Shown here: positions 34,783 to 43,865 of the stretch, one piece after another
How positions within the stretch are numbered: the first letter of the stretch is position 1
Layout of the letters: every line of letters begins with the position of its first letter
From: Clostridiales bacterium PH28_bin88
GTDB taxonomy: Bacteria; Bacillota; PH28-bin88
NCBI GenBank assembly: GCA_000987045.1
Contig: LAKY01000072.1
Location: forward strand, 51,381 to 115,380
Direction of reading: 5' to 3'
Length of the DNA stretch: 64,000 bases
Made by a program: the position numbers and the translations under genes
The notes under the pieces: model-generated
Told to the model about the DNA's origin: nothing
What the model saw: the letters and a program-made list of their open reading frames with translations, nothing else
The model's database searches: none

Positions 34783-36600
34783 TCATGATCCAATCAACAA
34801 CAAGCGGTAACATCGCAGGCAACGTCCAGCTTCCTTCATCGCCGTCCGGCGAGACAATGTGTACTCCACCTCTCTGAAATCCTTTACCCGCTCTACAGCC
34901 GGTAGCTCCTCCGGTTCCTGGCGCTTCCTGCCTGCCACGTCACCGGCCTTTTCCGGCGGGTCGAATACCGGGAGGGCTGCTAGCAGTTCCTGCAGGTCAG
35001 CCTCTTTAGTTGGCGTCACCCGGCCTTCCCGCAAGTACTGGTCAATGGAAAGAGCAGCCCGGTTACCGGCAGCCACCGCCTCTACCACGCTGGCCTGTCC
35101 TGATACCACATCCCCACCGGCAAAAACTCCTGGTAGCCCGGTTTCTAAAGTGGACATGTTAACCTGAAGATTGGTTTGACCGGGTGGAAGAAAACTCAGG
35201 TCCGCCTCCTGTCCGCCAGCCAGGATGACGGTATCGATCTCCATCCTGAAGCCGTCGCCCTCCAGGGCAATCACCTTGCCGTCCCGGCCTACTACCTTCC
35301 GGGGTACGGCAGAAAACCGGACCTGCACCCCTTCCGCTTCTGCCACCCCGACCTCCATCCGGTCAGCAGCCAGTTCTTCCGGTGATTTCCCGCTGACAAG
35401 GTAAACCTCGGCGGCACCAGCCCGCAGGGCTACCCGCGCACAGTCTATCGCCATGTGACCTGAACCCACTACCGCAATTTGTGGGCCTACCGGTACCTTT
35501 TTGCCCTGGTTGATCTGCTCCAGGTAGGCTAACCCATCAAGGCAACCCTGGTAACCCGCCTCCTCCCCATCCAGGCCGCCTCTAGCAGCCCTGGGTAAGC
35601 CGGTAGCCAGGAATACCGCTTTGTATCCCTGTGCCCACAGGTCATCCCACAAGATGTCCTTACCTACTTTTGTATTCAAGTTGATTTCTACGCCCAGTTC
35701 CCGCAATAGTCCAATCTCGCGTTCCAATACCTCTCTGGGTAGCCGGTATGCGGGTATGGCCGCTGAGAGCATGCCGCCGGCCTGGCTTCTGGCCTCGTAA
35801 ACACTAACCCGGTAACCCCGGCGAGCCAGTTGGTATGAGGCGCTTAGGCCCGCAGGGCCTGCACCGACCACCGCCACCTTCTCCTCTTTCGGGGTAGTCA
35901 TCCAAGTAGGCTTCCGCCGGATTTCCGCCTCATAATCGGCCACAAACCGCTTCAAGCACCGGTTATTGATCGGATTATCCAGGTCATTGCGCCTGCAATT
36001 GCTTTCACAATACCCGGCACATACCCGTCCGAGGACGCCGGCCAGGATTGTTTTTTCCCGCACCGCCGCCAGCGATGCATCAAAAACATCCTCCTTGATT
36101 CCCTGTACATAACGGGGTACGTCAATATGAGCGGGACAGCCATGCAAACAGGGAGCAGTAACCACCTTTTCGTACTGGCAATCGTCGGGGGGCACCGGTC
36201 GTCCCTCCTTAATGGCCTTTACAAAAACCTCACGGTGCTTTTCCAGGGCATCCAGCAGGGGAATAGGGAAAGAGCGGCCCAATTCACACAAAGAACCGTC
36301 CCGGGCTAAACGCCCAAGCCGTTCCAGTTGTTTCAGGTCGTCCTCCCGCCCTTCGCCGGCGGCAATGCGGTTGATTATGTCCAACATCACCTTGGACCCC
36401 AGCCTGCAGGGCACGCACCGGCCACAAGACTCATCTTGCACCGCGGTTAAATAGGCCTTGAACAGGTTCACCACATTCACGCCCTGGTCCATCAGGGCTA
36501 ACCCACCCCAACCGGCCAATGCCTTTACGTTTTTTCGTCCCCCCGCACCGTAAGTAATGGGGACATCGGCCTTCCAGGTGTTGAGGATAACTTCTCCCAT
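34783..36600 (-). CDS. NuoF C-terminal iron-sulfur domain fused to a GltD-like FAD/NAD(P) oxidoreductase
   Basis: A 605-residue chimera and first gene of the nuo array. Residues ~1-140 match only the C-terminal part of NuoF: GWGGLALMDQGVNVVNLF and the N3-type motif ESCGRCVPCRLG with a later Cys in GSLCELG. The NADH/FMN part of NuoF is missing. The rest is a GltD/NfnB-type module: a cysteine-rich segment (CLHGCPAHIDVPRYV, CAGYCESNCRR), FAD motif VAVVGAGPAGLSASYQLARRGY, an inserted NAD(P) domain with VVGSGHMAIDCARVAL, and a C-terminal GVFAGGDVVSG. It probably passes electrons between NAD(P)H and the Nuo iron-sulfur chain. Start ATG 36600 follows GGGGGG; the longer GTG frame is less likely. Confidence 0.88.
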   Translation of the reverse strand: MGEVILNTWKADVPITYGAGGRKNVKALAGWGGLALMDQGVNVVNLFKAYLTAVQDESCGRCVPCRLGSKVMLDIINRIAAGEGREDDLKQLERLGRLARDGSLCELGRSFPIPLLDALEKHREVFVKAIKEGRPVPPDDCQYEKVVTAPCLHGCPAHIDVPRYVQGIKEDVFDASLAAVREKTILAGVLGRVCAGYCESNCRRNDLDNPINNRCLKRFVADYEAEIRRKPTWMTTPKEEKVAVVGAGPAGLSASYQLARRGYRVSVYEARSQAGGMLSAAIPAYRLPREVLEREIGLLRELGVEINLNTKVGKDILWDDLWAQGYKAVFLATGLPRAARGGLDGEEAGYQGCLDGLAYLEQINQGKKVPVGPQIAVVGSGHMAIDCARVALRAGAAEVYLVSGKSPEELAADRMEVGVAEAEGVQVRFSAVPRKVVGRDGKVIALEGDGFRMEIDTVILAGGQEADLSFLPPGQTNLQVNMSTLETGLPGVFAGGDVVSGQASVVEAVAAGNRAALSIDQYLREGRVTPTKEADLQELLAALPVFDPPEKAGDVAGRKRQEPEELPAVERVKDFREVEYTLSRRTAMKEAGRCLRCYRLLLIGS

Positions 36601-36663
36601 CCATTTTCCCCCCACAAGTACTCAGAAAAATTAACGCCTGTTTTGATAGCACACCGCTCACCA

Positions 36664-36693
36664 AGAATAGTCTGAAAAAAATAATGAGGACAA
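36664..36693 (-). promoter_or_regulatory. Possible promoter of the nuo array
   Basis: TTGTCC (36693-36688), 18-bp spacer, TATTCT (36669-36664), 63 bp before the first start codon. Neither hexamer is a strong match. Confidence 0.3.
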
Positions 36694-36816
36694 GAAGGGT
36701 GCCAAACTTATTTATTCGGCACTCGCCCTCCAATCCCTGTTTTTTAAGCAAAAGAAATATCTTGCTTCCATAATTTTTTTTGGGGATATAAAAATATCGG
36801 GATTCGTCACTTGTAC

Positions 36817-37695
36817 TCAACTATCGGCCTTTTTTAACTGCTTGTTAGCTTTTCCCGGTGACACGGAACCTTCACCTGTTTGAAAAGCAAGTTCCAGCGC
36901 CCGCCGAGAAACAAGGCGGTAACACTCACCTATTACTTGCTGAAAATCCCTTTGCGCGCGCCAGAAAGGGGGTACCCCCAATCGCTTCAAGACACCCAGG
37001 GACACAGCGGGTGGCTGCATGGTTACATAAAACCCTTCCAACCCGTCGCCCGTTTCCCAAAAGCGCTCTAGATCTTCAACCCGCAGAGGTCTGTCACCGG
37101 CGTCATTTTCAGCTTCCGGCTGCTTCTCCTGTACAGGCGTACCTCCCGTAGAAACATCCTCCCTGCCTGCTCGTCGTTCCCGCAGAGCTGTAATAATCTC
37201 CTCCCGTGTCCGTCCCCGTAACCGGAAAATCAGGAAAGGATCTGAGTCAAACTCTTCACCCAGCAGGTAGTACACCGCTGCGATGTGTTTACAGGGATTG
37301 GCCCAATCCGGGCAAGAGCATTCAGTGGTGAGGTCACCGGATTTTTGGGGGAAAAGTGATAAACTCACCCCAGCAAAGGCTTCTTCGATATTCTGCGGCA
37401 TTTCCCCTGCCAGCAGCCGCGCGGCATATACCGCCTGGCCGGCAATGGCATCAATCACCCGGTTCCAATCCTGGGTAGACAGCGGTTTGATGTTGATTTT
37501 CACACTGTACGGTTTTGGTCGCGAACCCTGTACACGAGCCGACACCAATCCCGGTGTAATATCGATACTCAGTACATTGCCGCCCCTGGCATAGGCTCTC
37601 CCTCGTTGTAACCGGCTGGACCATCCAAAAGACTCCAGTACCTCCAGCCATCGCTTTGCCCACCAGTTGCTGCCAAAACCCTTACGGGCCGCCAT
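36817..37695 (-). CDS. SWIM zinc finger protein (YwqB-like)
   Basis: A 292-residue protein with a SWIM zinc finger, CSCPDWANPCKHIAAVYY (CxC-x6-CxH, about residues 126-143), behind an N-terminal GFGSNWWAKRWLEVLESFG motif found in this family. SWIM domains bind DNA or proteins. Its gene lies 17 bp downstream of a SNF2 ATPase gene, the same pairing as B. subtilis ywqA-ywqB, so the two probably act together on DNA. The C-terminal ~100 residues are not recognised. Confidence 0.85.
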   Translation of the reverse strand: MAARKGFGSNWWAKRWLEVLESFGWSSRLQRGRAYARGGNVLSIDITPGLVSARVQGSRPKPYSVKINIKPLSTQDWNRVIDAIAGQAVYAARLLAGEMPQNIEEAFAGVSLSLFPQKSGDLTTECSCPDWANPCKHIAAVYYLLGEEFDSDPFLIFRLRGRTREEIITALRERRAGREDVSTGGTPVQEKQPEAENDAGDRPLRVEDLERFWETGDGLEGFYVTMQPPAVSLGVLKRLGVPPFWRAQRDFQQVIGECYRLVSRRALELAFQTGEGSVSPGKANKQLKKADS

Positions 37696-37712
37696 ATCTT
37701 TTGCCCTCCCTA

Positions 37713-40700
37713 CTACTCCATGTCCACCACTTCGCCTTGTAGCGCCAATGCCTCCCGCAATTCTTGGGTAGACATCTCGGTGAGCCAGGCCTCACCGGTG
37801 CCAATTATCTCCTCCGCCAGCGCCCGTTTTTTCTCAATCATCTCATCAATCCTTTCTTCCAGGGTCCCAGCGCAGAGGAACTTGTGCACCTGGACGTTCT
37901 TCACCTGGCCGATGCGAAACGCTCTGTCCGTGGCCTGGTTTTCCACGGCAGGATTCCACCAGCGGTCGAAGTGAAAGACATGATTAGCCCTGGTCAAATT
38001 AAGGCCTACGCCACCAGCCTTGAGAGAAAGGATAAATAACGAGGGGCCGTGCTTTTCCTCTTGAAAACGCCGGACCATTTGCTCGCGGGCCGACCGGGCA
38101 ACACCACCGTGCAAGAAGAGCACCTCCCGCCCGAAAGAAACCTGCAAGTACCGCTGGAGCATCCCTCCCATCTCCGCAAACTGGGTAAAGATGATCGCCC
38201 GGTCGCCGGCGGCCAGCACCTCTTCCAGCATTTCATCCAGGCGTACAAGTTTGCCGGATCTACCCTCCAGGGAACTCCCGTCACCCAGCAACTGCGCCGG
38301 GTGGTTGCATACCTGTTTCAGTTTAGTTAGAGCGGTCAATACCAATCCCTTGCGCTGAATACCATCTGCCGCTTCGATCTGGTGCATCATGTCCTTAACA
38401 ACCGCCTCGTAAAGGGTGGCTTGCTCCCGCGTAAGGTGGCAAAAGACCTTCATCTCCTGCTTTTCAGGTAAATCCTGAATGATCTGGGGATCGTTCTTGA
38501 CCCGGCGAAGGATAAAGGGCTGCACCAGGCGTTGAAGATGAGCCGCCCGCACCGGATCCCGGTAACGTTCAATGGGAAGGCTGAAGCGGGTGCGGAAGTC
38601 CGCCAGATTCCCGAGAAAACCTGGGTTTAAAAACTCCATGATGGACCAGAGTTCCGACAGGCGGTTTTCTACCGGGGTCCCGGTCAGTGCGATTTTGTAA
38701 CCGGCCTTAATCCCCCGGATGCTTTTACTCTGCTTGGCCTCCGGGTTCTTGATGTTTTGTGCCTCATCCAGGACCACCCCTTCCCAGGTAACACCAGCCA
38801 GTAGGTTTGCATCCCGGTGGGCCAGGGTGTAAGTGGTGATCACCAGGTCTTGCCCGGAGACCTCCCGGGTAAACACCCTGCCGGATAACCGCTGGCTCCC
38901 ATGGTGCAGGATCATTCTTAGCGAAGGGGCAAAGCGGGCCACTTCGCGCTGCCAGTTTCCGGCCACCGAGGTGGGGCAGATCAGCAGTACGGGGCCGGTA
39001 GACAGACCCTGTGCCCGGCGGTGAAGGAGCAGTGCGATAAACTGGATGGTCTTGCCCAGTCCCATGTCGTCCGCCAGGCAGGCTCCCATACCCCGCTCCG
39101 TCAAAAAGTGCAACCAGGAATATCCCCGCACCTGGTAAGGGCGAAGGTTACCATGAAACCTCACCGGAGGCGAAAGCAGTTCGATCCGTTGGATGTCTTT
39201 CAGTTTTTCCAGGAGAGGCGCTATCCATCCTTCGGCTTCCACGCCGGTTACCGGTAAAGCGACCTGCCCAGGCCCAGTCTTTTCCTCTCCGGCTTCCAAA
39301 AGGGTCGTTCCCCCTGCCAAACCGAGCCTCAAGGCCTCCCGGAGCGTCATCTCATCAGTGGTTTGCTGCCGTTCCCAGAAACGGGACGCCGCCTCCACTT
39401 CTTCCGGACGCAGTTCCACCCACCGGCCGCGGATACGCACCAGCGGCACCTTGAGGGAAGCCAGTCTCTCGAACTCCCGCCGGTTGATGACCTCACTACC
39501 CAGGGCGACCTCCCAGTCATAGCTGACCAGAACATCCAACCCCATCATACCCTGTGATACTGTTCCGGTATGGCCGCCAGCGGATCGCTGTTGGGGCTTC
39601 ACCCGTAGCCGGACACCTAACCGTGAACCTCCTTGTCCCCACCAGGGGGGCACCATCACGCCGAAACCACTCTCCGTCAGGAGGGTCGCCGCCTCCCTCA
39701 GAAAACAGTAGGCTTCAGCTGAGGTAAGATAACATCCCTCCGGAGAGGCGGAACGAAGACTTTCCTCTATTGGTGGAAACACCCTGGCAGCCCGGGCTAA
39801 ATCAGCCAGTAAGCGCTCCTGGGGATTGGCGAATTTGCGGTTCAGAAACCTCAGCACGCTTTTGGATTCACGCCACACTTTTTCCGCGGGAACCATTAGG
39901 CTGGGATCGTCGTTCGCTTGTAACATGAAGCGAAGAAACCACGCGGGCGTCTCCTGCTTGAGCCGGCTCATTTTTTCCTCATCTTCACTCTGTTCATCCG
40001 GTGGCTCGAGGCGAAAGCAAGTACGGAACTCAGCGGCCGTTCCCCGGCTGAAGACCTCCGCCGTCCATTTATCCACTCCTTCCTGAAGCCTGCCCAACTC
40101 CGGCAAAGGGGATCTGATCACCGCCTTCTCGGAACAAAGTGCATTCACCCACCGCTCCGGCCCACTAAGTCCAGCCACCCCGCCGCCTTTTACAGTCATG
40201 GGCATGGAAGCAAGCCAGTGACGGGCCATCCCGTCTACCGCCGCGTGCAGGAAGCCCTCCACCAGTTTTTTCGGAGGCGGGGCAACAGGGCTAATGGCGC
40301 GACATACGGCCGGCATATTCGCGGCCAGGATAGCCACCCGCCGGGTGTCTTCCGGTTGATCCAAAAGCGCTAGCCAGGTAGCCTTTAGTCCGGACCCCCC
40401 TCGAGAGGTACCCCCTCCCCGGCGCTTTGACACCGGTGCCGCCAGCATCGCAACCGTAGGGATAAAGCGCTCCCGCACAAGCAGTTCCAATGCCAACTTG
40501 GCGGTACGGCTCCAAAACCTCAAGTCGTTACCAAAAGTACTCGATTTGACTGGTTCTGTTTGAGTTTCCTCCAAGCGAATCAGCGCGTTGACAACCCACA
40601 CGGGAGAAACCACCAGGCCGTTAACTCCCCACAACGATAAAGTTAACGGGTCTTCTGGGACGTCTCCGAAAACATAGCGAAACTCCGGCGAAGGTAACGG

Positions 40701-40985
40701 AATCCCGCTTTTTTTGGTAGGCAACAACAATTGCAGCCTTTCGAGCCCCGGATGCGCCAGGGGGATACCTCTGTCATGGCCTCCGGTCAACTCCCGGAGG
40801 GCATCGATTAGTTCTTGTTCTGATGCCTGAAAGGGGTGGGAGGGAATGGTATCAGAGGTTTGTTTTGACGGGCGGCCCCGCCCTCCGCGCAGAGAGGAAG
40901 AGGCCAAAGACTCGCCCCATACAAAAAATCGCCCATCTATTCCTTCATGATCTTCGGCGACCCATGTTCCGTGTATGACAACCAC
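37713..40985 (-). CDS. SNF2-family DEAD/DEAH-type ATPase (YwqA-like)
   Basis: A 1090-residue double-stranded-DNA translocase. The first ~600 residues are the bacterial SNF2-associated region. Then come CLADDMGLGKTIQFIALLL (Walker A), VVLDEAQNIKNPEAK (DEAQ box), TGTPVENRLSELWS, and the C-terminal helicase lobe with NLTRANHVFHFDRWWNPAV and QATDRAFRIGQ. I choose GTG 40985 (AAGGAG ten bases upstream; first strand VVVIHGTW as in relatives); an ATG at 41018 is the alternative. It forms an operon with the SWIM gene. Repair or chromatin-remodelling-like work is likely, but its cellular role is not established here. Confidence 0.9.
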   Translation of the reverse strand: MVVIHGTWVAEDHEGIDGRFFVWGESLASSSLRGGRGRPSKQTSDTIPSHPFQASEQELIDALRELTGGHDRGIPLAHPGLERLQLLLPTKKSGIPLPSPEFRYVFGDVPEDPLTLSLWGVNGLVVSPVWVVNALIRLEETQTEPVKSSTFGNDLRFWSRTAKLALELLVRERFIPTVAMLAAPVSKRRGGGTSRGGSGLKATWLALLDQPEDTRRVAILAANMPAVCRAISPVAPPPKKLVEGFLHAAVDGMARHWLASMPMTVKGGGVAGLSGPERWVNALCSEKAVIRSPLPELGRLQEGVDKWTAEVFSRGTAAEFRTCFRLEPPDEQSEDEEKMSRLKQETPAWFLRFMLQANDDPSLMVPAEKVWRESKSVLRFLNRKFANPQERLLADLARAARVFPPIEESLRSASPEGCYLTSAEAYCFLREAATLLTESGFGVMVPPWWGQGGSRLGVRLRVKPQQRSAGGHTGTVSQGMMGLDVLVSYDWEVALGSEVINRREFERLASLKVPLVRIRGRWVELRPEEVEAASRFWERQQTTDEMTLREALRLGLAGGTTLLEAGEEKTGPGQVALPVTGVEAEGWIAPLLEKLKDIQRIELLSPPVRFHGNLRPYQVRGYSWLHFLTERGMGACLADDMGLGKTIQFIALLLHRRAQGLSTGPVLLICPTSVAGNWQREVARFAPSLRMILHHGSQRLSGRVFTREVSGQDLVITTYTLAHRDANLLAGVTWEGVVLDEAQNIKNPEAKQSKSIRGIKAGYKIALTGTPVENRLSELWSIMEFLNPGFLGNLADFRTRFSLPIERYRDPVRAAHLQRLVQPFILRRVKNDPQIIQDLPEKQEMKVFCHLTREQATLYEAVVKDMMHQIEAADGIQRKGLVLTALTKLKQVCNHPAQLLGDGSSLEGRSGKLVRLDEMLEEVLAAGDRAIIFTQFAEMGGMLQRYLQVSFGREVLFLHGGVARSAREQMVRRFQEEKHGPSLFILSLKAGGVGLNLTRANHVFHFDRWWNPAVENQATDRAFRIGQVKNVQVHKFLCAGTLEERIDEMIEKKRALAEEIIGTGEAWLTEMSTQELREALALQGEVVDME

Positions 40986-41035
40986 TCGTGTAAATCTCCT
41001 TATGACGTGACTTCCCATCCGTTTTCCATTTATTA

Positions 41036-41064
41036 ATTCTACCCCTGTATTTTTTCCCCTTCAA
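41036..41064 (-). promoter_or_regulatory. Probable promoter of the SNF2-SWIM operon
   Basis: TTGAAG (41064-41059), 17-bp spacer, TAGAAT (41041-41036) on the minus strand, about 50 bp before the GTG start. Confidence 0.55.
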
Positions 41065-41194
41065 GAGTTCACAGCTAATGTGTCGTTCCCTTTATGTAGT
41101 ATTTTACAGGAATGCCTGATTTCTTATTCCGTTCATGGCAGGGGAATAGGCTTGCCATGTCATATTATTATTCCTAAAAGAAAGGAGTGAAACC

Positions 41195-41548
41195 ATGAAG
41201 CGCGAGTGGAATATTCGAACCATCTATCTTTACCTGGTAAGCTTCGTGACTTTGATGATGATCATCTTCGGTACAGTACAGCTAATCCAATCTGCGGTTG
41301 CCTTTGTCTACCCTCCACCAGCTTATTACCCGGGTCCTGCTGACATCAAAATGCGGATGGCCAATGAGAAATTAGAGCCTGAGGTAATCGAAGAACAGGT
41401 CCGTTTCGAGCAAGAACGGCAGGAACAGCAAATCAAGTATGACCGTGCCCGCCGTGTAGCGGAATCCTTTTCCCTCCTCCTAGTTGCACTACCCATTTAT
41501 CTCTACCACTGGAGGCGTATTCAGAGGGACGCCGGCACACCCTCCTAA
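41195..41548 (+). CDS. Small two-helix membrane protein of unknown function
   Basis: A 117-residue protein with hydrophobic helices at about 10-38 (IYLYLVSFVTLMMIIFGTVQ) and 88-103 (FSLLLVALPIYLYHW). A Pro/Tyr-rich hinge (YPPPAYYPGP) and a charged, coiled-coil-like stretch (residues ~55-85, rich in Glu, Gln and Arg) lie between them. AAAGAAAGGAG precedes the ATG. It is a lone plus-strand gene divergent from the SNF2 gene. No family recognised with certainty. Confidence 0.7.
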   Translation: MKREWNIRTIYLYLVSFVTLMMIIFGTVQLIQSAVAFVYPPPAYYPGPADIKMRMANEKLEPEVIEEQVRFEQERQEQQIKYDRARRVAESFSLLLVALPIYLYHWRRIQRDAGTPS

Positions 41549-41622
41549 TGCAAGTTGACAATCAAAGCCGCACGTTTTATATAAATGTTGGCAGCACGGA
41601 GTTCTGTAAAAGTGAAAATATG

Positions 41623-42207
41623 CTACAACTCTCTGAATAACGTCAGGGCGACTTCGGCCATGGCCCGGTAACCCTTCCGGTTGGGGTGGGCATCATCCAC
41701 AAAAAAGTCCTTTCTCCCCCAACCGGTGTCCGGGTCCAGCAGGGAGTGGTGAAAGTCCAGCAACCTTAGCCCCCGCGAAGCAGTCAGCCCCCGGTACGCC
41801 TGCCGGTAACTCTTAAGGGCTTCCGCCATGCGTGCCAGGAAAGAAGCAGGAATATCCGACCCCTGCTGGCATAGAGGTGGTGGTAAGGCAATCACCGGCA
41901 GGATGCCTGCGCGGATGGCTTGATCCACCATAACGCGAATATTTTCTTCGACCTCCGCCGCAGTTGCTCCAGCCCATGCATCATTGGTCCCGCCAAGGAT
42001 CATTACCGCGCGGGGCTTTAACCGGATCACATCCCGGTCGAACCGCTCGACCATTTCGGCCGTAGTCTCCCCGTTCATTCCCTTGTTTACAGCTTTAAGA
42101 CCTATGGCGCCGGCCGCCAAGTTCAACCAGGAAGCATCCGGGCCATAAGGGTAACCATAGGTAAGACTGTCGCCTATACCGACAAGGTCGATGAGAGTCA
42201 AAAACAT
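41623..42207 (-). CDS. SGNH/GDSL hydrolase family protein
   Basis: A 194-residue esterase or lipase-like enzyme. All catalytic blocks are visible: GIGDSLTYGYP (nucleophile Ser), NKGMNGETT (oxyanion Gly), ILGGTNDAW (Asn) and VDDAHPNRKGYRAMA (Asp-x-x-His). No signal peptide, so it is probably cytoplasmic. ATG 42207 lies five bases after AGGAGGA. Substrate unknown; relatives include lysophospholipases and acyl-CoA thioesterases, and the acyl-CoA genes next to it may be relevant. Confidence 0.88.
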   Translation of the reverse strand: MFLTLIDLVGIGDSLTYGYPYGPDASWLNLAAGAIGLKAVNKGMNGETTAEMVERFDRDVIRLKPRAVMILGGTNDAWAGATAAEVEENIRVMVDQAIRAGILPVIALPPPLCQQGSDIPASFLARMAEALKSYRQAYRGLTASRGLRLLDFHHSLLDPDTGWGRKDFFVDDAHPNRKGYRAMAEVALTLFREL

Positions 42208-42300
42208 CACTCCTCCTATGACTAATTCAACCGATGCTTCTCCAAATTCCTTTATTGCCTATGGAATTCGTTGTTTACACCACTATTCCTTCAAGTAAAG

Positions 42301-42330
42301 TATGAAGGGGCTACTTTGAGCCCCTTCATA
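42301..42330 (-). terminator. Terminator-like perfect hairpin after the acyl-CoA ligase gene
   Basis: Perfect 12-bp stem TATGAAGGGGCT/AGCCCCTTCATA, 15 bp past the stop of the minus-strand operon. The T-tract after it is short (ATACTTTAC), so efficiency is uncertain. Confidence 0.6.
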
Positions 42331-42345
42331 AAGTCGTCTGAAAAA

Positions 42346-43845
42346 CTACCCTGCCCTGTAGTGTTCCCGCAAGACGTGTTTGAGGATTTTTCCGGAAGCG
42401 TTTCTAGGGACGGTTTCGACAAAATGCACCACCCGGGGGACCTTGAAGTCGGCCAGTCGCTGGGAGCAGAAGTTTTTGACGTCCTCTGCCGTGGGCGAAC
42501 TCCCAGGTTTAGCGACAATCACGGCTGTGACAGTCTCGCCCCAGTCAGGGTGGGGTACGCCTACCACAGCCGAGTCAGCCACTGCGGGGTGCAGGGCTAG
42601 CACGTCTTCCACCTCTTTGGGATAAACATTTACGCCGCCGGTGATGATGACATCCTTCTTGCGGTCCAGGATCCACACGTAATCATCCTCATCCTTACGA
42701 GCGATGTCCCCGGTCCACACCCAGTCGTCTTTAAGGGTTTCCCTGGTGGCTTCCGCATTTTTGTAATACCCGGTCATGTTGCTCAAGCTGTGAATGATAA
42801 TTTCCCCGGCACCGCCTGGTGGCACGTCATTACCATCGGCATCCACCACCCGGATTTCGGTATTGACGGTGCCCCTCCACCCAATGCTGCCGGCCTTGGC
42901 TGCGTGCTCTTCCTGGAAAAGGGCCATGCCGTTGGGCCCGCACTCGGTAAGGCCATACACACCCATGAGGCGACCGGGAAACTTGGCCTGCACCAACTGG
43001 ACGGCCTCCTTGGCCATGGGCGCGCCGCCGTATACCCAGTACTTGGCACTGGAGAGGTCATAGGAGTCAAAGTTTGGCAGCCTGGACGCAAGCAGGTACG
43101 CCACCGGCGCCCCAAAGAAGTGGGTGGCTTTTTCATTTTGGGTATAGTCAAGCATTGTTTGAGGCATGAAGTCCCCCAGCACCCCGGTGGCGCCTGCATA
43201 GACTCCCGCCAGCATAAAAAGGTTTAACGGGGCTGAATGGGTTAAGGGCATTAACAGGAGTGTCCTGTCGCCAAAGTCGATCCGGGTAAAGTATGCCATC
43301 ATGGAGGCCACTGAGTGAACGGCGTTATGGGTCAGCACCACACCTTTGGGTTTGCCGGTGGTACCCGACGTGTAAAGAATCTCAGCCGTGTCATCCAAGC
43401 TGGCGGGAATGCCCATGTCCCCATTACTGTCAGTGTCGCTCAGTTCCCCGGTGGAGATCATGAACACCTGATTACCGGACTGAGTGGCTGCTTCCTGGGC
43501 CACTTTTTCCAAGGCGGGATCATAGATGATGCCCACGGAATCGCTGTTTTCCAGGATGTACGCCACTTCTCCCGCAGTTAGCCGGACGTTGACAGGAACC
43601 ACCACTCCCCCTGCTTTAAGCACCGCAAAGAAGGCAATCACAAACTCGGGCCGGTTAGGGATGAACAGGGCCACTTTGCGGTCCTTTTCCACTCCGGCCT
43701 GCACCAGCCGCCGGGCCAGGGCGTTGGCCCGGGCGTTCAGTTGTCCCCAGGTGACGGTGCGGTCTGCCGGCGGGTACCTGAGGGCCGGCAGGGCCGGGTA
43801 CTTCCGCGCGTTGCGTTCCAGCATATGGTGAAGGAGTTCTCCCAT
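42346..43845 (-). CDS. Acyl-CoA synthetase (AMP-forming)
   Basis: ANL-superfamily ligase (499 aa) activating a carboxylic acid to its acyl-CoA through an acyl-adenylate. Motifs: EILYTSGTTGKPKGVVLTH (AMP/phosphate loop), VYGLTECGPNG, TGDIARKDEDDYVWILDRKKDVIITGGVNVYPKEVE (hinge) and NASGKILKH with the catalytic lysine. The ATG follows AAAGGGAGG and lies 20 bp after the acyl-CoA dehydrogenase. Third gene of the MerR-acyl-CoA dehydrogenase operon; a branched or medium-chain substrate is plausible given the LiuR-type operator, but the sequence does not show it. Confidence 0.9.
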   Translation of the reverse strand: MGELLHHMLERNARKYPALPALRYPPADRTVTWGQLNARANALARRLVQAGVEKDRKVALFIPNRPEFVIAFFAVLKAGGVVVPVNVRLTAGEVAYILENSDSVGIIYDPALEKVAQEAATQSGNQVFMISTGELSDTDSNGDMGIPASLDDTAEILYTSGTTGKPKGVVLTHNAVHSVASMMAYFTRIDFGDRTLLLMPLTHSAPLNLFMLAGVYAGATGVLGDFMPQTMLDYTQNEKATHFFGAPVAYLLASRLPNFDSYDLSSAKYWVYGGAPMAKEAVQLVQAKFPGRLMGVYGLTECGPNGMALFQEEHAAKAGSIGWRGTVNTEIRVVDADGNDVPPGGAGEIIIHSLSNMTGYYKNAEATRETLKDDWVWTGDIARKDEDDYVWILDRKKDVIITGGVNVYPKEVEDVLALHPAVADSAVVGVPHPDWGETVTAVIVAKPGSSPTAEDVKNFCSQRLADFKVPRVVHFVETVPRNASGKILKHVLREHYRAG

Positions 43846-43865
43846 AAATTTTTCCTCCCTTTCAA

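Noticed and set aside
36431..36820. A small hydrophobic protein upstream of the nuo array
   Set aside because: Its frame overlaps the NuoF-GltD gene start out of frame, and the N-terminal part lies in AT-rich promoter DNA without a ribosome site.
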